DNA of 64,000 bases from Pseudomonas alkylphenolica (lineage in GTDB: Bacteria; Pseudomonadota; Gammaproteobacteria; Pseudomonadales; Pseudomonadaceae), in assembly GCF_004025535.1 (NCBI RefSeq), contig NZ_QJRG01000047.1, positions 1 through 64,000 on the forward strand, in the 5' to 3' direction. Positions 50,176 to 59,714 of the stretch are shown here, one piece after another (position 1 is the first letter of the stretch; each line of letters starts with the position of its first letter). A program made the position numbers and the translations under genes. The notes under the pieces were generated by a model that was not told the origin of the DNA, ran no database searches, and worked only from the letters and a program-made list of their open reading frames with translations.

Positions 50176-50466
50176 ATGTCCGACGCCCTGCAGCTGATCC
50201 TTGAAGATGACGATGGTACCCAGCTGGAAACTTCCTGCACCCGTTTCGCCGTGGTCTGGCAAGGCAAGGAGGTATGGATTCAGCAGGATGGCCGTGGTCA
50301 GCTGCTGATCGGCGTCGATGTCGAAGAAGACGACGCCGAGTATGCCAACCTGTTGCTGCGTCCGTTGGCCACCAACCTGGTCAGCCTGCAGCTGGAAATG
50401 GAACCGGCTGATGCCGGCGACGATGATGATCACGTTCATGGTCCTGATTGCGGCCACCATCACTAA
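50176..50466 (+). CDS. Small acidic protein with His-rich tail in the aru operon
   Basis: 96 residues, very acidic, beginning MSDALQLILEDDDGTQLETSC and ending in a metal-ligand-like cluster DDDDHVHGPDCGHHH. No signal peptide or membrane segment. It lies between aruB and aruE, 14 bp after aruB and 10 bp before aruE, a position held by a hypothetical gene in other Pseudomonas too, as I recall. The tail could bind zinc for the zinc enzyme AruE; this is inference only. Confidence 0.85.
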   Translation: MSDALQLILEDDDGTQLETSCTRFAVVWQGKEVWIQQDGRGQLLIGVDVEEDDAEYANLLLRPLATNLVSLQLEMEPADAGDDDDHVHGPDCGHHH

Positions 50467-50476
50467 GGAATAGCCC

Positions 50477-51484
50477 ATGCTCGCCCTCGGCAAACTGCTT
50501 GAACTGACCCTCGCCGGTCGTGAACCGGCGGAGAAGACTCAGCTGACTGTCGAAGGCGTGCGCATGCGCTGGCTGGGTGAGGGGGCACTTGAAGTGCGCC
50601 CGCCCGAGGCGCGTGACAATGGCATGGACCTGCTGCTGTCAGCAGGCATCCATGGCAACGAAACCGCGCCGATCGAGTTGCTCGACGAGCTGCTCCATGG
50701 CATTGCCCGCGGCGAGATCAAGCCACGGGCGCGGATTCTGTTCCTGTTCGGCAATCCCGAAGCCATCCGCAAAGGCGAGCGTTACCTGGAACAGGACGTC
50801 AATCGCCTGTTCAACGGCCGTCATGAGCTGTCCAGCGGTTCCGAGGCGCTACGTGCCTGTGAGCTGGAACGCCTGGCTACCACCTTTTTCAGTGTGCCCG
50901 GACGTACCCGGTTGCACTACGACCTGCACACCGCCATTCGTGGGTCGAAAATCGAGCAGTTCGCGCTGTACCCCTACAAAGAGGGGCGCCAGCATTCCCG
51001 GCGGGAACTGGCGCGCTTGAGGGCGGCAGGCATGGAGGCGGTGCTGCTGCAAAGCAAACCGTCGATAACTTTCACCGCCTTTACCTACGAAACCCTCGAC
51101 GCGGAAGCCTTGACCCTGGAGCTGGGCAAGGCGCGTCCTTTCGGGCAGAACGAAGGGGTCAACCTTGGGCCTCTGGAAACCCGTCTGAAGCAGATCATTG
51201 AAGGCAACGAGCCGGGCGAGCCGGAGGCGCTGGACGGGCTGAAGCTGTTCAGTGTGGCGCGCGAGATCATCAAGCACAGCGACAGTTTCCACCTGCACCT
51301 GCCGGCGGATATCGAAAACTTTTCGGAGTTGTCCAAGGGCTATCTGCTAGCCGAGGACTTGAGCAGCACGCGCTGGATCGTTGAAGAAGAGGGGGCGCGC
51401 ATCATTTTTCCCAACCCCAAGGTCAAGAATGGCTTGCGTGCCGGAATTCTGATTGTGCCGACCACGCCGGATCAATTGGCGTAG
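50477..51484 (+). CDS. aruE: Succinylglutamate desuccinylase AruE
   Basis: Zinc carboxypeptidase-like enzyme, last step of the AST pathway, giving glutamate and succinate. 335 residues. Zinc ligands H and E in [16 protein letters not shown] and H in [12 protein letters not shown]. The stop codon is the start of an inverted repeat. Confidence 0.95.
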   Translation: MLALGKLLELTLAGREPAEKTQLTVEGVRMRWLGEGALEVRPPEARDNGMDLLLSAGIHGNETAPIELLDELLHGIARGEIKPRARILFLFGNPEAIRKGERYLEQDVNRLFNGRHELSSGSEALRACELERLATTFFSVPGRTRLHYDLHTAIRGSKIEQFALYPYKEGRQHSRRELARLRAAGMEAVLLQSKPSITFTAFTYETLDAEALTLELGKARPFGQNEGVNLGPLETRLKQIIEGNEPGEPEALDGLKLFSVAREIIKHSDSFHLHLPADIENFSELSKGYLLAEDLSSTRWIVEEEGARIIFPNPKVKNGLRAGILIVPTTPDQLA

Positions 51485-51521
51485 GAGCGGATTTACCGGC
51501 ACGCCGGTAAGTCCGCTCCTA
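51481..51521. repeat. REP-like inverted repeat at the end of the aru operon
   Basis: TAGGAGCGGA-TTTACCGGC pairs with GCCGGTAA-GTCCGCTCCTA around a 2-base loop, and overlaps the aruE stop codon. It probably ends or stabilises the aru transcript and separates it from ribH2. Confidence 0.75.
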
Positions 51522-51531
51522 TAGGGCTGGA

Positions 51532-52038
51532 TCAGCCTACGCGTTTCTGCGGCATTTCATTGCGGCGCAGGGCGCGCAACTTCTGCAGCGTATCGGCACA
51601 GGTCTTCGCCGCCTCGGCACCCTTGACCAGGAAATGCTCGAAGTAGAAATTCTGGTGCTCATCACCGGCGTGGAAGTGGTGCGGGGTCAGCACCGCCGAG
51701 AACACCGGCACTTCAGTTTCCAGTTGCACCTGCATCAGGCCGCTGATAACCGACTGGGCAACGAACTCGTGGCGGTACAAGCCGCCATCGACCACCAGGC
51801 CGGCGGCAACGATGCCGGCATAACGGCCGGTTTTCGCCAGGAGCTTGGCGTGCAGAGGAATTTCGAAGGCGCCACCGACTTCAAAGAAGTCGATATCGCT
51901 TGCCTGATAGCCCTGGCGGCCCATTTCCTCGACGAAGGCCTTGCGCGCCTGATCGACAATATCCTTGTGCCAGCAAGCCTGGATAAAAGCGATGCGTTCG
52001 TGAGTAGGGTTTTTGCTATCGATTGCGGTGGGTTGCAT
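51532..52038 (-). CDS. ribH2: RibH2-type 6,7-dimethyl-8-ribityllumazine synthase
   Basis: Penultimate enzyme of riboflavin synthesis. 168 residues. It is of the second, Brucella RibH2-like type: ERIAFIQACWHKDIVDQARKAF, GGAFEIPLHAK, VVDGGLYRHEFVAQSVISGLMQVQLETEVPV and SAVLTPHHFH, with catalytic-type H90. The standard ribH sits in the main rib cluster of Pseudomonas, which is not in this window. An FMN riboswitch lies directly upstream on the same strand, so FMN shuts it off. Start ATG 52038. Confidence 0.92.
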   Translation of the reverse strand: MQPTAIDSKNPTHERIAFIQACWHKDIVDQARKAFVEEMGRQGYQASDIDFFEVGGAFEIPLHAKLLAKTGRYAGIVAAGLVVDGGLYRHEFVAQSVISGLMQVQLETEVPVFSAVLTPHHFHAGDEHQNFYFEHFLVKGAEAAKTCADTLQKLRALRRNEMPQKRVG

Positions 52039-52133
52039 TGAAACGGACTCCTGTTTGTATGAGAAACAGGGCATCTGGATCGAAAGGGATTTCGCCACGC
52101 AAATGCGCAACGACAGACACAGCTGTGCCGATC

Positions 52134-52280
52134 CCGTTCTCTCTTTATCCGGACTATGACCGTCGGCCCCGGAATCACACCGGGTCTGCTGACCTTGCAG
52201 GCAAGCCTGCAAGCGCTCGCGGGCTATGCGCAGTACGCGCAATTACCGCCGGTGGGGAATCGCACCCCGCCCTGAGAACG
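52134..52280 (-). promoter_or_regulatory. FMN riboswitch (RFN element) controlling ribH2
   Basis: On the minus strand the conserved FMN aptamer parts appear in order: GTTCTCAGGGCGGGGTG, ATTCCCCACCGGCGGTA, GCCCGCGAGCG, GTCAGCAGACCCGGTG, ATTCCGGGGCCGACGGT, AGTCCGGAT and GAGAAC. P1 pairs GTTCTC with GAGAAC. It ends about 95 bases before the ribH2 ATG, leaving room for an expression platform. A TAATAATT -10-like element lies upstream near 52306-52313. Confidence 0.95.
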
Positions 52281-52577
52281 TTGCCACCGAGTGCCGGCGG
52301 CGGAGAATTATTAGCACATATGTGAAGCGAACGTATAGGCTGCTAACGATTTTTTCGCAGGTGAACGGCATTTCATCCGGGAAACCTTGCCAATTTTACA
52401 TTCGAACCCCAGTAATACTGCATCGGCCGACTATCGAAGACCGTCCAATTGACGGTTTCTATAGCATAAACACACTGCATCCAAGCCTAAGGCCCGATAT
52501 AATGCGGCCCTTTGCCGTCGTTTCGTCAATTTGACGCAAGCATTTGCCTTAAGGCCGCCGTTTCCGTGGAAGAACCT

Positions 52578-55196
52578 ATGAAAAGCGCAGAAATCCGTGA
52601 AGCCTTCCTTCGCTTCTTCGAAGAGCAGGGACACACCCGAGTTGCCTCCAGCTCCTTGATTCCGGGCAACGACCCGACCCTGCTGTTCACCAACGCGGGG
52701 ATGAACCAGTTCAAGGACTGCTTCCTTGGCCAGGAAAAGCGCGCCTACACCCGCGCGACCAGCAGCCAGAAGTGCGTGCGCGCCGGCGGCAAGAACAGCG
52801 ACCTGGAAAACGTCGGTTATACCGCCCGTCACCATACGTTCTTCGAAATGCTGGGTAACTTCAGCTTTGGCGACTATTTCAAGAAAGACGCCATCACCTA
52901 TGCCTGGACCTTCCTGACCAAGGTGCTGAACCTGCCGGAAGAAAAACTCTGGGTGACCGTCTATGCCAGCGACGACGAGGCATACGATATCTGGACCCGG
53001 GAAATCGGCGTCCCGGCCGAGCGCATGGTGCGCATCGGCGACAACAAGGGCGCGCCTTACGCCTCCGACAACTTCTGGACCATGGGCGACACTGGCCCCT
53101 GCGGTCCTTGCACTGAGATCTTCTACGATCACGGTCCTGATATCTGGGGCGGCCCACCCGGCTCGCCGGAAGAAGACGGCGACCGTTACATCGAGATCTG
53201 GAACAACGTGTTCATGCAGTTCAACCGTACTGCCGATGGCGTACTGCACCCGCTGCCAGCGCCGTCGGTGGATACCGGCATGGGCCTGGAGCGTATCAGT
53301 GCGGTCATGCAGCACGTGCACTCGAACTATGAGATCGACCTGTTCCGCAGCCTGCTCGACGCGTCGGCCGCCGCCATCGGCTGCAAGAACGAAGAGCAGT
53401 CGTCGCTCAAGGTGGTTTCCGACCACATCCGCTCTTGCGGCTTCCTGATTGCCGACGGCGTGCTGCCTTCCAACGAAGGCCGCGGTTATGTGCTGCGTCG
53501 CATCATTCGTCGCGCCTGCCGTCACGGTAACAAGCTCGGCGCTACCGGTAGCTTCTTCTATAAGATCGTCGCGGCGCTGGTTGCCGAAATGGGCGAAGCC
53601 TTCCCTGAACTGACCCAGCAGCAGGCCAACATCGAGCGCGTGCTCAAGGCTGAAGAAGAGCAGTTCGCCAAGACCCTGGAGCAGGGCCTGAAGATCCTCG
53701 AGCAGGACCTCGCCGAGCTCAAGGGCAGCGTGGTTCCGGGTGACGTAGTATTCAAACTCTACGACACCTACGGCTTCCCGATGGACCTCACCGCCGACAT
53801 CGCCCGTGAGCGTGAGCTGACCATTGACGAAGAAGGCTTCGAGCGTGAAATGGAAGCGCAGCGTGAGCGCGCGCGTTCCGCCAGCGCCTTCGGCCTGGAC
53901 TACAACACCCTGGTCAAAGTCGATGTAGCCACCGAGTTCACCGGCTACACCAGTACCGAAGGCGAAGCGAACATCGTTGCTCTATATAAGGACGGCAAAG
54001 TCGTCGAGCAACTGAGCGAAGGCGAGCAGGGCGTGGTCATCCTCGATCGCACGCCGTTCTACGCCGAATCCGGTGGCCAGGTGGGCGACACCGGTTACCT
54101 GCAGGCAGCCAGCGTTCGCTTCGATGTGCGTGACACCACCAAGACCGGCGGCGCGTTCCTGCACCACGGTGTGGTTGCCAGCGGCACACTGGTGGTCGGC
54201 TCCAAGGTTCACGCCAAGGTTGACGCCGACGTGCAGCACGCCACGTCGTTGAACCACTCCGCGACGCACTTGCTGCACGCCGCACTGCGCCAGGTACTCG
54301 GCGAGCACGTACAGCAGAAAGGCTCGCTGGTCGATAGCCAGCGCCTGCGTTTTGACTTCAGTCACTTCGAAGCGGTCAAGCCAGAGCAGCTCAAGGCGCT
54401 GGAAGACATCGTCAACCGCGAAGTGCGCAAGAACTCCGAGGTGCAAACCGAAGAGACCGATATCGAGACCGCCAAGCAGAAGGGCGCCATGGCGCTGTTC
54501 GGCGAGAAGTACGGCGACAATGTGCGTGTACTGAGCATGGGCGGTGATTTCTCCGTCGAGTTGTGCGGTGGTATCCACGCCAAGCGTACCGGCGATATCG
54601 GCCTGCTCAAGATCATCAGCGAAGGTGGTGTGGCTTCTGGCGTGCGCCGTATCGAAGCGGTCACCGGCGAAGCGGCACTGGCCTACCTCAATGCAGCCGA
54701 AGAGCAACTCAAGGAAGCCGCGCAGCTGGTCAAGGGCAGTCGTGACAACCTGATCGACAAGCTCTCGGCCGTGCTGGAGCGCAACCGTCAGCTGGAAAAA
54801 CAGCTGGAGCAACTGCAGGCCAAGGCCGCCAGTGCTGCGGGCGAGGATCTGTCCAATTCGGCGGTCGAGGTCAAGGGCGTCAAGGTCCTGGCTGCGCGTC
54901 TGGATGGTCAGGACGGCAAGGCGCTGCTGGCGCTGGTCGATCAATTGAAGAACAAACTCGGCCGCGCAGTGATCCTGCTCGGCAGTGTCCATGAGGAAAA
55001 GGTCGTACTGGTTGCCGGTGTGACCAAAGACCTGACTGGCCAACTCAAAGCCGGTGATTTGATGAAGCAAGCCGCTGCCGCAGTGGGCGGCAAGGGCGGC
55101 GGTCGTCCAGATATGGCGCAAGGCGGTGGCGTTGACACCGCGGCGCTGGACAACGCGCTGGCCCTGACCGTTCCATTCGTGGAGCAGGGCGTTTAA
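52578..55196 (+). CDS. alaS: Alanyl-tRNA synthetase
   Basis: Charges tRNA-Ala; 872 residues, full length. Class II core ([39 protein letters not shown]), editing domain zinc site [15 protein letters not shown] with [13 protein letters not shown], and C-Ala domain at the end. Start at 52578; upstream in-frame codons are not conserved. A TATAAT at 52498 is a likely -10. Confidence 0.97.
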   Translation: MKSAEIREAFLRFFEEQGHTRVASSSLIPGNDPTLLFTNAGMNQFKDCFLGQEKRAYTRATSSQKCVRAGGKNSDLENVGYTARHHTFFEMLGNFSFGDYFKKDAITYAWTFLTKVLNLPEEKLWVTVYASDDEAYDIWTREIGVPAERMVRIGDNKGAPYASDNFWTMGDTGPCGPCTEIFYDHGPDIWGGPPGSPEEDGDRYIEIWNNVFMQFNRTADGVLHPLPAPSVDTGMGLERISAVMQHVHSNYEIDLFRSLLDASAAAIGCKNEEQSSLKVVSDHIRSCGFLIADGVLPSNEGRGYVLRRIIRRACRHGNKLGATGSFFYKIVAALVAEMGEAFPELTQQQANIERVLKAEEEQFAKTLEQGLKILEQDLAELKGSVVPGDVVFKLYDTYGFPMDLTADIARERELTIDEEGFEREMEAQRERARSASAFGLDYNTLVKVDVATEFTGYTSTEGEANIVALYKDGKVVEQLSEGEQGVVILDRTPFYAESGGQVGDTGYLQAASVRFDVRDTTKTGGAFLHHGVVASGTLVVGSKVHAKVDADVQHATSLNHSATHLLHAALRQVLGEHVQQKGSLVDSQRLRFDFSHFEAVKPEQLKALEDIVNREVRKNSEVQTEETDIETAKQKGAMALFGEKYGDNVRVLSMGGDFSVELCGGIHAKRTGDIGLLKIISEGGVASGVRRIEAVTGEAALAYLNAAEEQLKEAAQLVKGSRDNLIDKLSAVLERNRQLEKQLEQLQAKAASAAGEDLSNSAVEVKGVKVLAARLDGQDGKALLALVDQLKNKLGRAVILLGSVHEEKVVLVAGVTKDLTGQLKAGDLMKQAAAAVGGKGGGRPDMAQGGGVDTAALDNALALTVPFVEQGV

Positions 55197-55284
55197 GGCA
55201 CCATCCGGCCCGTCGTCTAGTGGCGGGCCCTGGTGTCGTTTGAATGTTTATTGGGTGCCCTTCATGGGCTGAGGCGGCTTTGAA

Positions 55285-56520
55285 ATGGCGTTGATCGTAC
55301 AGAAATTTGGCGGCACTTCGGTCGGCACGGTCGAGCGAATCGAGCAGGTTGCCGACAAGGTCAAGAAGTTCCGCGAGGCCGGCGATGACCTAGTGGTTGT
55401 GCTGTCGGCGATGAGTGGCGAGACCAATCGCCTGATCGACCTGGCAAAGCAGATCAGTGATCAGCCGGTTCCACGTGAACTGGATGTGATTGTGTCCACC
55501 GGCGAGCAGGTCACCATCGCCTTGCTGGCCATGGCGCTGATGAAGCGGGGTGTTCCTGCGGTGTCCTACACCGGCAACCAGGTGCGTATCCTGACCGACA
55601 GTGCGCACAACAAGGCGCGTATCCTGCAGATCGACGACCAGAAAATCCGTGGCGACCTCAAGGCCGGCCGCGTGGTTGTGGTTGCAGGTTTCCAGGGTGT
55701 CGACGAGCACGGCAACATCACCACCCTCGGGCGTGGTGGTTCGGACACTACCGGTGTTGCCCTGGCGGCAGCCCTCAAGGCTGATGAGTGCCAGATCTAC
55801 ACCGACGTCGATGGTGTCTACACCACCGATCCGCGTGTAGTGTCCCAAGCTCAGCGCCTGGACAAGATTACCTTCGAAGAGATGCTGGAAATGGCCAGCC
55901 TCGGTTCCAAGGTTCTGCAGATCCGTGCCGTCGAGTTCGCCGGCAAGTACAACGTTCCGCTGCGCGTGCTGCACAGCTTTCAAGAGGGTCCGGGTACCCT
56001 CATTACTATTGATGAAGAGGAATCCATGGAACAGCCGATCATTTCCGGCATCGCCTTCAACCGCGATGAAGCCAAGCTGACCATTCGTGGCGTTCCGGAT
56101 ACCCCGGGCGTTGCTTTCAAGATCCTCGGCCCGATCAGTGCCGCCAACATTGAAGTCGACATGATCGTGCAGAACGTTTCGCACGATAACACCACCGACT
56201 TCACCTTCACCGTGCACCGCAACGACTACGACAAGGCCCACAAGGTCCTGGACAAGACTGCCGAAGAGCTCAACGCTCGCGAAGTGGTCGGTGATACCAA
56301 GATCGCCAAGGTCTCGATCGTCGGCGTTGGTATGCGCTCTCACGCCGGTGTTGCCAGCCGTATGTTCGAAGCCCTGGCCAAGGAGACCATCAACATCCAG
56401 ATGATCTCCACTTCCGAGATCAAGGTCTCGGTGGTCATCGAAGAGAAATACCTGGAGCTGGCTGTGCGTGCCCTGCACACCGCTTTTGAACTGGACGCGC
56501 CAGCCCGACAGGGCGAGTAA
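55285..56520 (+). CDS. lysC: Aspartate kinase
   Basis: Phosphorylates aspartate, first step to lysine, threonine and methionine. 411 residues: kinase domain (VQKFGGTSVGTVERI; YTDVDGVYTTDPRVV) and two ACT domains (about 265-405) for lysine/threonine inhibition. An in-frame ATG at 56026 has AGAGGAA just before it and would give a 164-residue ACT-only product like the beta subunit known from Bacillus and Corynebacterium LysC. Order alaS-lysC-rsmA is as in P. aeruginosa. Confidence 0.96.
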   Translation: MALIVQKFGGTSVGTVERIEQVADKVKKFREAGDDLVVVLSAMSGETNRLIDLAKQISDQPVPRELDVIVSTGEQVTIALLAMALMKRGVPAVSYTGNQVRILTDSAHNKARILQIDDQKIRGDLKAGRVVVVAGFQGVDEHGNITTLGRGGSDTTGVALAAALKADECQIYTDVDGVYTTDPRVVSQAQRLDKITFEEMLEMASLGSKVLQIRAVEFAGKYNVPLRVLHSFQEGPGTLITIDEEESMEQPIISGIAFNRDEAKLTIRGVPDTPGVAFKILGPISAANIEVDMIVQNVSHDNTTDFTFTVHRNDYDKAHKVLDKTAEELNAREVVGDTKIAKVSIVGVGMRSHAGVASRMFEALAKETINIQMISTSEIKVSVVIEEKYLELAVRALHTAFELDAPARQGE

Positions 56521-56533
56521 GGCGTTGCCCAAA

Positions 56534-56556
56534 GGGGCGCGGCTAAGCCGCGCCCT
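56534..56556 (+). terminator. lysC terminator-like hairpin
   Basis: GGGCGCGGC/GCCGCGCCC stem just after lysC, followed by TTCGCGTTTC, so a weak T-run. Confidence 0.6.
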
Positions 56557-56704
56557 TCGCGTTTCTGGCAGGTGCGGCAAAGCTATCGTTTTGTTCGTGC
56601 TGGTCAATACTAAGGCATGGGTCGGTAACCGTTAACGGTTGCAGGCCCAAGCCCTTTTTTTTGCAGACTGTTATCCCTGAACTGAATTTCGTGAGGAGAA
56701 AGGT

Positions 56705-56893
56705 ATGTTGATTCTGACTCGTCGGTGCGCCGAGAGCCTGATCATTGGCGACGGCGAGATCACCGTGACGGTGCTCGGCGTCAAAGGAAACCAGGTGCGA
56801 ATCGGCGTGAATGCCCCTAAAGAAGTGGCCGTTCACCGCGAAGAAATCTACCTGCGGATCAAGAAAGAGAAGGACGAAGAACCAACCCATTAA
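56705..56893 (+). CDS. rsmA: Carbon storage regulator RsmA/CsrA
   Basis: 62-residue RNA-binding post-transcriptional regulator of the Gac/Rsm system. The sequence [49 protein letters not shown] is typical, with R44 and the C-terminal helix. The ribosome site GAGGAG resembles the A(N)GGA target it binds itself, so autoregulation is plausible. Confidence 0.97.
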   Translation: MLILTRRCAESLIIGDGEITVTVLGVKGNQVRIGVNAPKEVAVHREEIYLRIKKEKDEEPTH

Positions 56894-56922
56894 TTTTTAT
56901 CGAGTTTTTTTCAAAAAAGAGT

Positions 56923-56951
56923 TTGCAAACGGGGAAGGCTCTGGTTATTAT
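56923..56951 (+). promoter_or_regulatory. Promoter of the tRNA-Ser gene
   Basis: TTGCAA and TATTAT with a 17-bp spacer, 14 bp before the tRNA; a GC-rich discriminator CGCCCCG follows. Confidence 0.75.
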
Positions 56952-56965
56952 ACGCCCCGTGTTGC

Positions 56966-57056
56966 GGAGAGGTGGCCGAGTGGCCGAAGGCGCTCCCCTG
57001 CTAAGGGAGTATACCTCACAAGGGTATCGGGGGTTCGAATCCCCCCTTCTCCGCCA
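56966..57056 (+). tRNA. tRNA-Ser (anticodon GCU)
   Basis: 91 nt including encoded CCA. Acceptor GGAGAGG pairs with CTTCTCC, the variable arm is long as in class II tRNAs, and the loop CTGCTAA gives anticodon GCU for AGC/AGU. Confidence 0.97.
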
Positions 57057-57122
57057 TTATTCATGTAGGACGCTGTAATCTGCCTGAATCGCGTAAGTCG
57101 TTGAAATTAAACGAAAAAGTGG

Positions 57123-57150
57123 TTGGCAAAAAGATTTAGCGGTCTATAAT
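57123..57150 (+). promoter_or_regulatory. Promoter of the tRNA-Arg array
   Basis: TTGGCA and a perfect TATAAT with a 16-bp spacer, followed by GCGCGGC and the first tRNA-Arg. Confidence 0.85.
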
Positions 57151-57164
57151 GCGCGGCAACAAAT

Positions 57165-57241
57165 GCACTCATAGCTCAGCTGGATAGAGTACTCGGCTAC
57201 GAACCGAGCGGTCGGAGGTTCGAATCCTCCTGAGTGCACCA
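57165..57241 (+). tRNA. tRNA-Arg (ACG), copy 1
   Basis: 77 nt with encoded CCA. Acceptor GCACTCA/TGAGTGC, T-loop TTCGAAT, anticodon loop CTACGAA giving ACG (read as ICG). Confidence 0.97.
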
Positions 57242-57318
57242 TACGACGAAGCAGTTTTCATCTTGAAAGTTGCTTCAGCTTCAACCAGAGGTGATCTGGT
57301 CCATCAAGCGCCAACCCT

Positions 57319-57395
57319 GCACTCATAGCTCAGCTGGATAGAGTACTCGGCTACGAACCGAGCGGTCGGAGGTTCGAATCCTCCTGAGTGCACCA
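57319..57395 (+). tRNA. tRNA-Arg (ACG), copy 2
   Basis: Identical in sequence to copy 1, 154 bp downstream start to start. Confidence 0.97.
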
Positions 57396-57470
57396 TATAT
57401 GAAGCGGTTTTCTTCGTGAAAATTGTTTCAGCTTCAACCAGAGGTGATCTGGTCTACCAAGCGCCAACCT

Positions 57471-57547
57471 GCACTCATAGCTCAGCTGGATAGAGTACTC
57501 GGCTACGAACCGAGCGGTCGGAGGTTCGAATCCTCCTGAGTGCACCA
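57471..57547 (+). tRNA. tRNA-Arg (ACG), copy 3
   Basis: Identical to copies 1 and 2, 152 bp after copy 2. The spacers between copies are also similar, so whole units were duplicated. Confidence 0.97.
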
Positions 57548-57555
57548 TACAACAG

Positions 57556-57587
57556 AAAGCCCGCCTTACAAGGCGGGCTTTTTGCTT
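57556..57587 (+). terminator. Terminator of the tRNA array
   Basis: GCCCGCCTT-ACA-AGGCGGGC followed by TTTTTGCTTTT. Confidence 0.93.
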
Positions 57588-57778
57588 TTCTGCGTTTGCG
57601 ATTTTTCTGTCAGACATGTGTTTTTTTTATTCTGGCCACCGTCGCACTGATAGTTGCATAGACTGTCATAGCTAAAGCTCGCAAACGATTGTTCTAGCCG
57701 CGATTTTTTAAGCGCCCTTACCGCTCAAGCGGTGTATGATGCGCCCGTCAGCCCCGCCGGGGCTTGTGGAAAACCACC

Positions 57779-57866
57779 ATGGACTTACCCAGTAGTTACT
57801 CAATAGCAAGTTTTGCCAATCAAGATCTGACTGATTGAATCTCCCGGCGTGCTCCGCTGCTGGGAG
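57779..57866 (+). promoter_or_regulatory. mgtE leader: short ORF and hairpin next to the ribosome site
   Basis: A 19-codon ORF (MDLPSSYSIASFANQDLTD, 57779-57838) is followed at once by a 9-bp hairpin (57841-57866) whose 3' arm touches the GGAGTGGAG ribosome site of mgtE. The short ORF has no good ribosome site of its own. Whether this regulates mgtE is unknown. Confidence 0.35.
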
Positions 57867-57878
57867 TGGAGTTCGCCT

Positions 57879-59321
57879 ATGACTGAAAACGAAGCAAAAA
57901 AGACGCAAGAGAGCTTGCAGGACCGCCTTGCCCAAGTGGTCGAGCTGCTGCAGCGTCAGCGTGTGGTTGAAGACCTGACCCACCGTCAGGAAGGTCATCA
58001 CCATGACCTGGTAGAAAACCTCGTTCACCGCCAGAACCTGGTCGAGCTGCAGCGCAAGCTCGACGACCTGCACTCTGCAGACGTTGCCTACATTCTCGAA
58101 GCCTTGCCCCTGGATGATCGTCTGACGGTCTGGCAGCTGGTCAAGGCCGAGCGTGACGGCGACATCCTCCTGGAAGTATCCGACTCGGTTCGTGAAACCC
58201 TGATCGCCGACATGGACGATCACGAGTTGCTTGCTGCCGCCAAGGAAATGGACGCCGACGAACTGGCCGACCTGGCGCCCGAGCTGCCCCGTGACGTTGT
58301 TCATGAACTCATGGAGACCCTCGATGCCCAGCAGCGTGAGCGTGTTCGCTCCGCGTTGAGTTATGACGAGGAGCAGGTCGGTGCGCTGATGGACTTCGAG
58401 ATGGTGACCATCCGCGAAGACGTCAGCCTTGAAGTGGTTCTGCGTTACCTGCGCCGCCTCAAGGAGCTGCCCGGGCACACCGACAAACTGTTCGTGGTTG
58501 ATTACGACGGCATCCTCAAGGGCGTGCTGCCGATCAAGCGCCTGCTGGTCAACGACCCCGAGAAGAAAGTGGCCGAGGTCATGGCCGACGACCCGGTGGT
58601 GTTCCAGCCGGAGGAAGACGCCTACGACGCGGCCCAGGCGTTCGAACGGTATGACCTGGTATCGGCACCGGTAGTCGACAAGAACGGCCGCCTGATCGGC
58701 CGTCTGACCATCGACGAGATGGTCGACCTGATTCGTGAGGAAAGCGAAACCGAAGTGTTGAACATGGCCGGTCTGCGCGAAGAAGAAGACATCTTCGCCT
58801 CGGTCTGGCGATCGCTGCGCAACCGTTGGGCGTGGCTGGCAATCAACCTGATCACCGCGTTCGTCGCCTCCCGTGTCATCGGTTTGTTCGAAGGCTCCAT
58901 CGAGAAGCTGGTGGCGCTGGCGGCCTTGATGCCGATCGTGGCGGGTATTGGCGGCAACTCCGGCAACCAGACGATTACCATGATCGTGCGGGCAATGGCG
59001 CTCGATCAGGTCAGCCCGGGTAATACCTCGCGCCTGATGCGCAAGGAATTGGCGGTAGCGTTGATCAACGGCCTGGTCTGGGGTGGGGTGATCGGTGTGG
59101 TGGCCTACCTGCTGTATGGTAGCTGGTCGCTGGGTGTGGTGATGACGGCGGCAATGACCCTCAACTTGCTGTTGGCGGCGCTGATGGGGGTGCTGATTCC
59201 GATGACCCTGGCGCGCCTGGGGCGTGACCCGGCGATGGGCGCCAGTGTGATGATCACCGCCATGACCGATAGCGGCGGCTTCTTTATCTTCCTTGGCCTG
59301 GCGACGATTTTCCTGCTCTAG
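57879..59321 (+). CDS. mgtE: Magnesium transporter MgtE
   Basis: Mg2+-gated Mg2+ channel, 480 residues: cytosolic N domain (about 35-135), two CBS domains (about 140-270; FEMVTIREDVSLEVVLRYLRR, ADDPVVFQPEEDAYDAAQAF), plug helix, and five TM segments with GIGGNSGNQT. Start ATG 57879 with GGAGTGGAG. An upstream in-frame GTG/CTG extension is not supported. Bidirectional terminator after it. Confidence 0.95.
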   Translation: MTENEAKKTQESLQDRLAQVVELLQRQRVVEDLTHRQEGHHHDLVENLVHRQNLVELQRKLDDLHSADVAYILEALPLDDRLTVWQLVKAERDGDILLEVSDSVRETLIADMDDHELLAAAKEMDADELADLAPELPRDVVHELMETLDAQQRERVRSALSYDEEQVGALMDFEMVTIREDVSLEVVLRYLRRLKELPGHTDKLFVVDYDGILKGVLPIKRLLVNDPEKKVAEVMADDPVVFQPEEDAYDAAQAFERYDLVSAPVVDKNGRLIGRLTIDEMVDLIREESETEVLNMAGLREEEDIFASVWRSLRNRWAWLAINLITAFVASRVIGLFEGSIEKLVALAALMPIVAGIGGNSGNQTITMIVRAMALDQVSPGNTSRLMRKELAVALINGLVWGGVIGVVAYLLYGSWSLGVVMTAAMTLNLLLAALMGVLIPMTLARLGRDPAMGASVMITAMTDSGGFFIFLGLATIFLL

Positions 59322-59342
59322 GCCTGAACAGTAGCGCAGACA

Positions 59343-59371
59343 CAAAAAAGCCAGCTTTCGCTGGCTTTTTC
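59343..59371. terminator. Bidirectional terminator between mgtE and amrZ
   Basis: GCCAGC/GCTGGC hairpin with six A on the left and five T on the right, serving both convergent genes. Confidence 0.9.
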
Positions 59372-59387
59372 AATTGCAGGTCGGACT

Positions 59388-59714
59388 TCAGGACGCGTCG
59401 GCGGCCATTTCAACGTCGTGGGCAATCAGCGCCACCAGGGCGTTTTGCTGGCGGTGAGACAGTTGACGGAAGCGTTGCAGCAATTCACGTTCGTGCAGCG
59501 ACAGCTCCGGGCTGTCAAGGCGCATGCTGAGCTCGTCACCCAGTGCACCTTCCTGAATCAGGCTCTGTTCCAGGCGGGCGATGATTTCCGAGTTCATGCT
59601 GCGGTGATGGTGGCGCGCTACTTCGGCAATGCGCTCACGCATCCCGTCTGGCAGGCGGACGACGAACTTGTCAGCGGTACGGCTTGAGTAAACAGCCTGT
59701 TTCAATGGGCGCAT
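59388..59714 (-). CDS. amrZ: Ribbon-helix-helix regulator AmrZ
   Basis: AmrZ (AlgZ), global regulator of alginate and other exopolysaccharides, motility and c-di-GMP genes in Pseudomonas. 108 residues: flexible N-terminus [17 protein letters not shown], Arc-type RHH ([36 protein letters not shown], about 17-52), then the tetramerisation tail [35 protein letters not shown]. The ribosome site is weak. AmrZ is known to repress its own gene. Confidence 0.95.
   Translation of the reverse strand: MRPLKQAVYSSRTADKFVVRLPDGMRERIAEVARHHHRSMNSEIIARLEQSLIQEGALGDELSMRLDSPELSLHERELLQRFRQLSHRQQNALVALIAHDVEMAADAS

Larger units (their letters stand above)
57165..57547 (+). repeat. Tandem tRNA-Arg units of about 153 bp
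   Basis: Units start at 57165, 57319 and 57471. The spacers share GCTTCAACCAGAGGTGATCT and AAGCGCCAAC and differ at a few positions, mainly in the first 30 bases. Confidence 0.92.
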
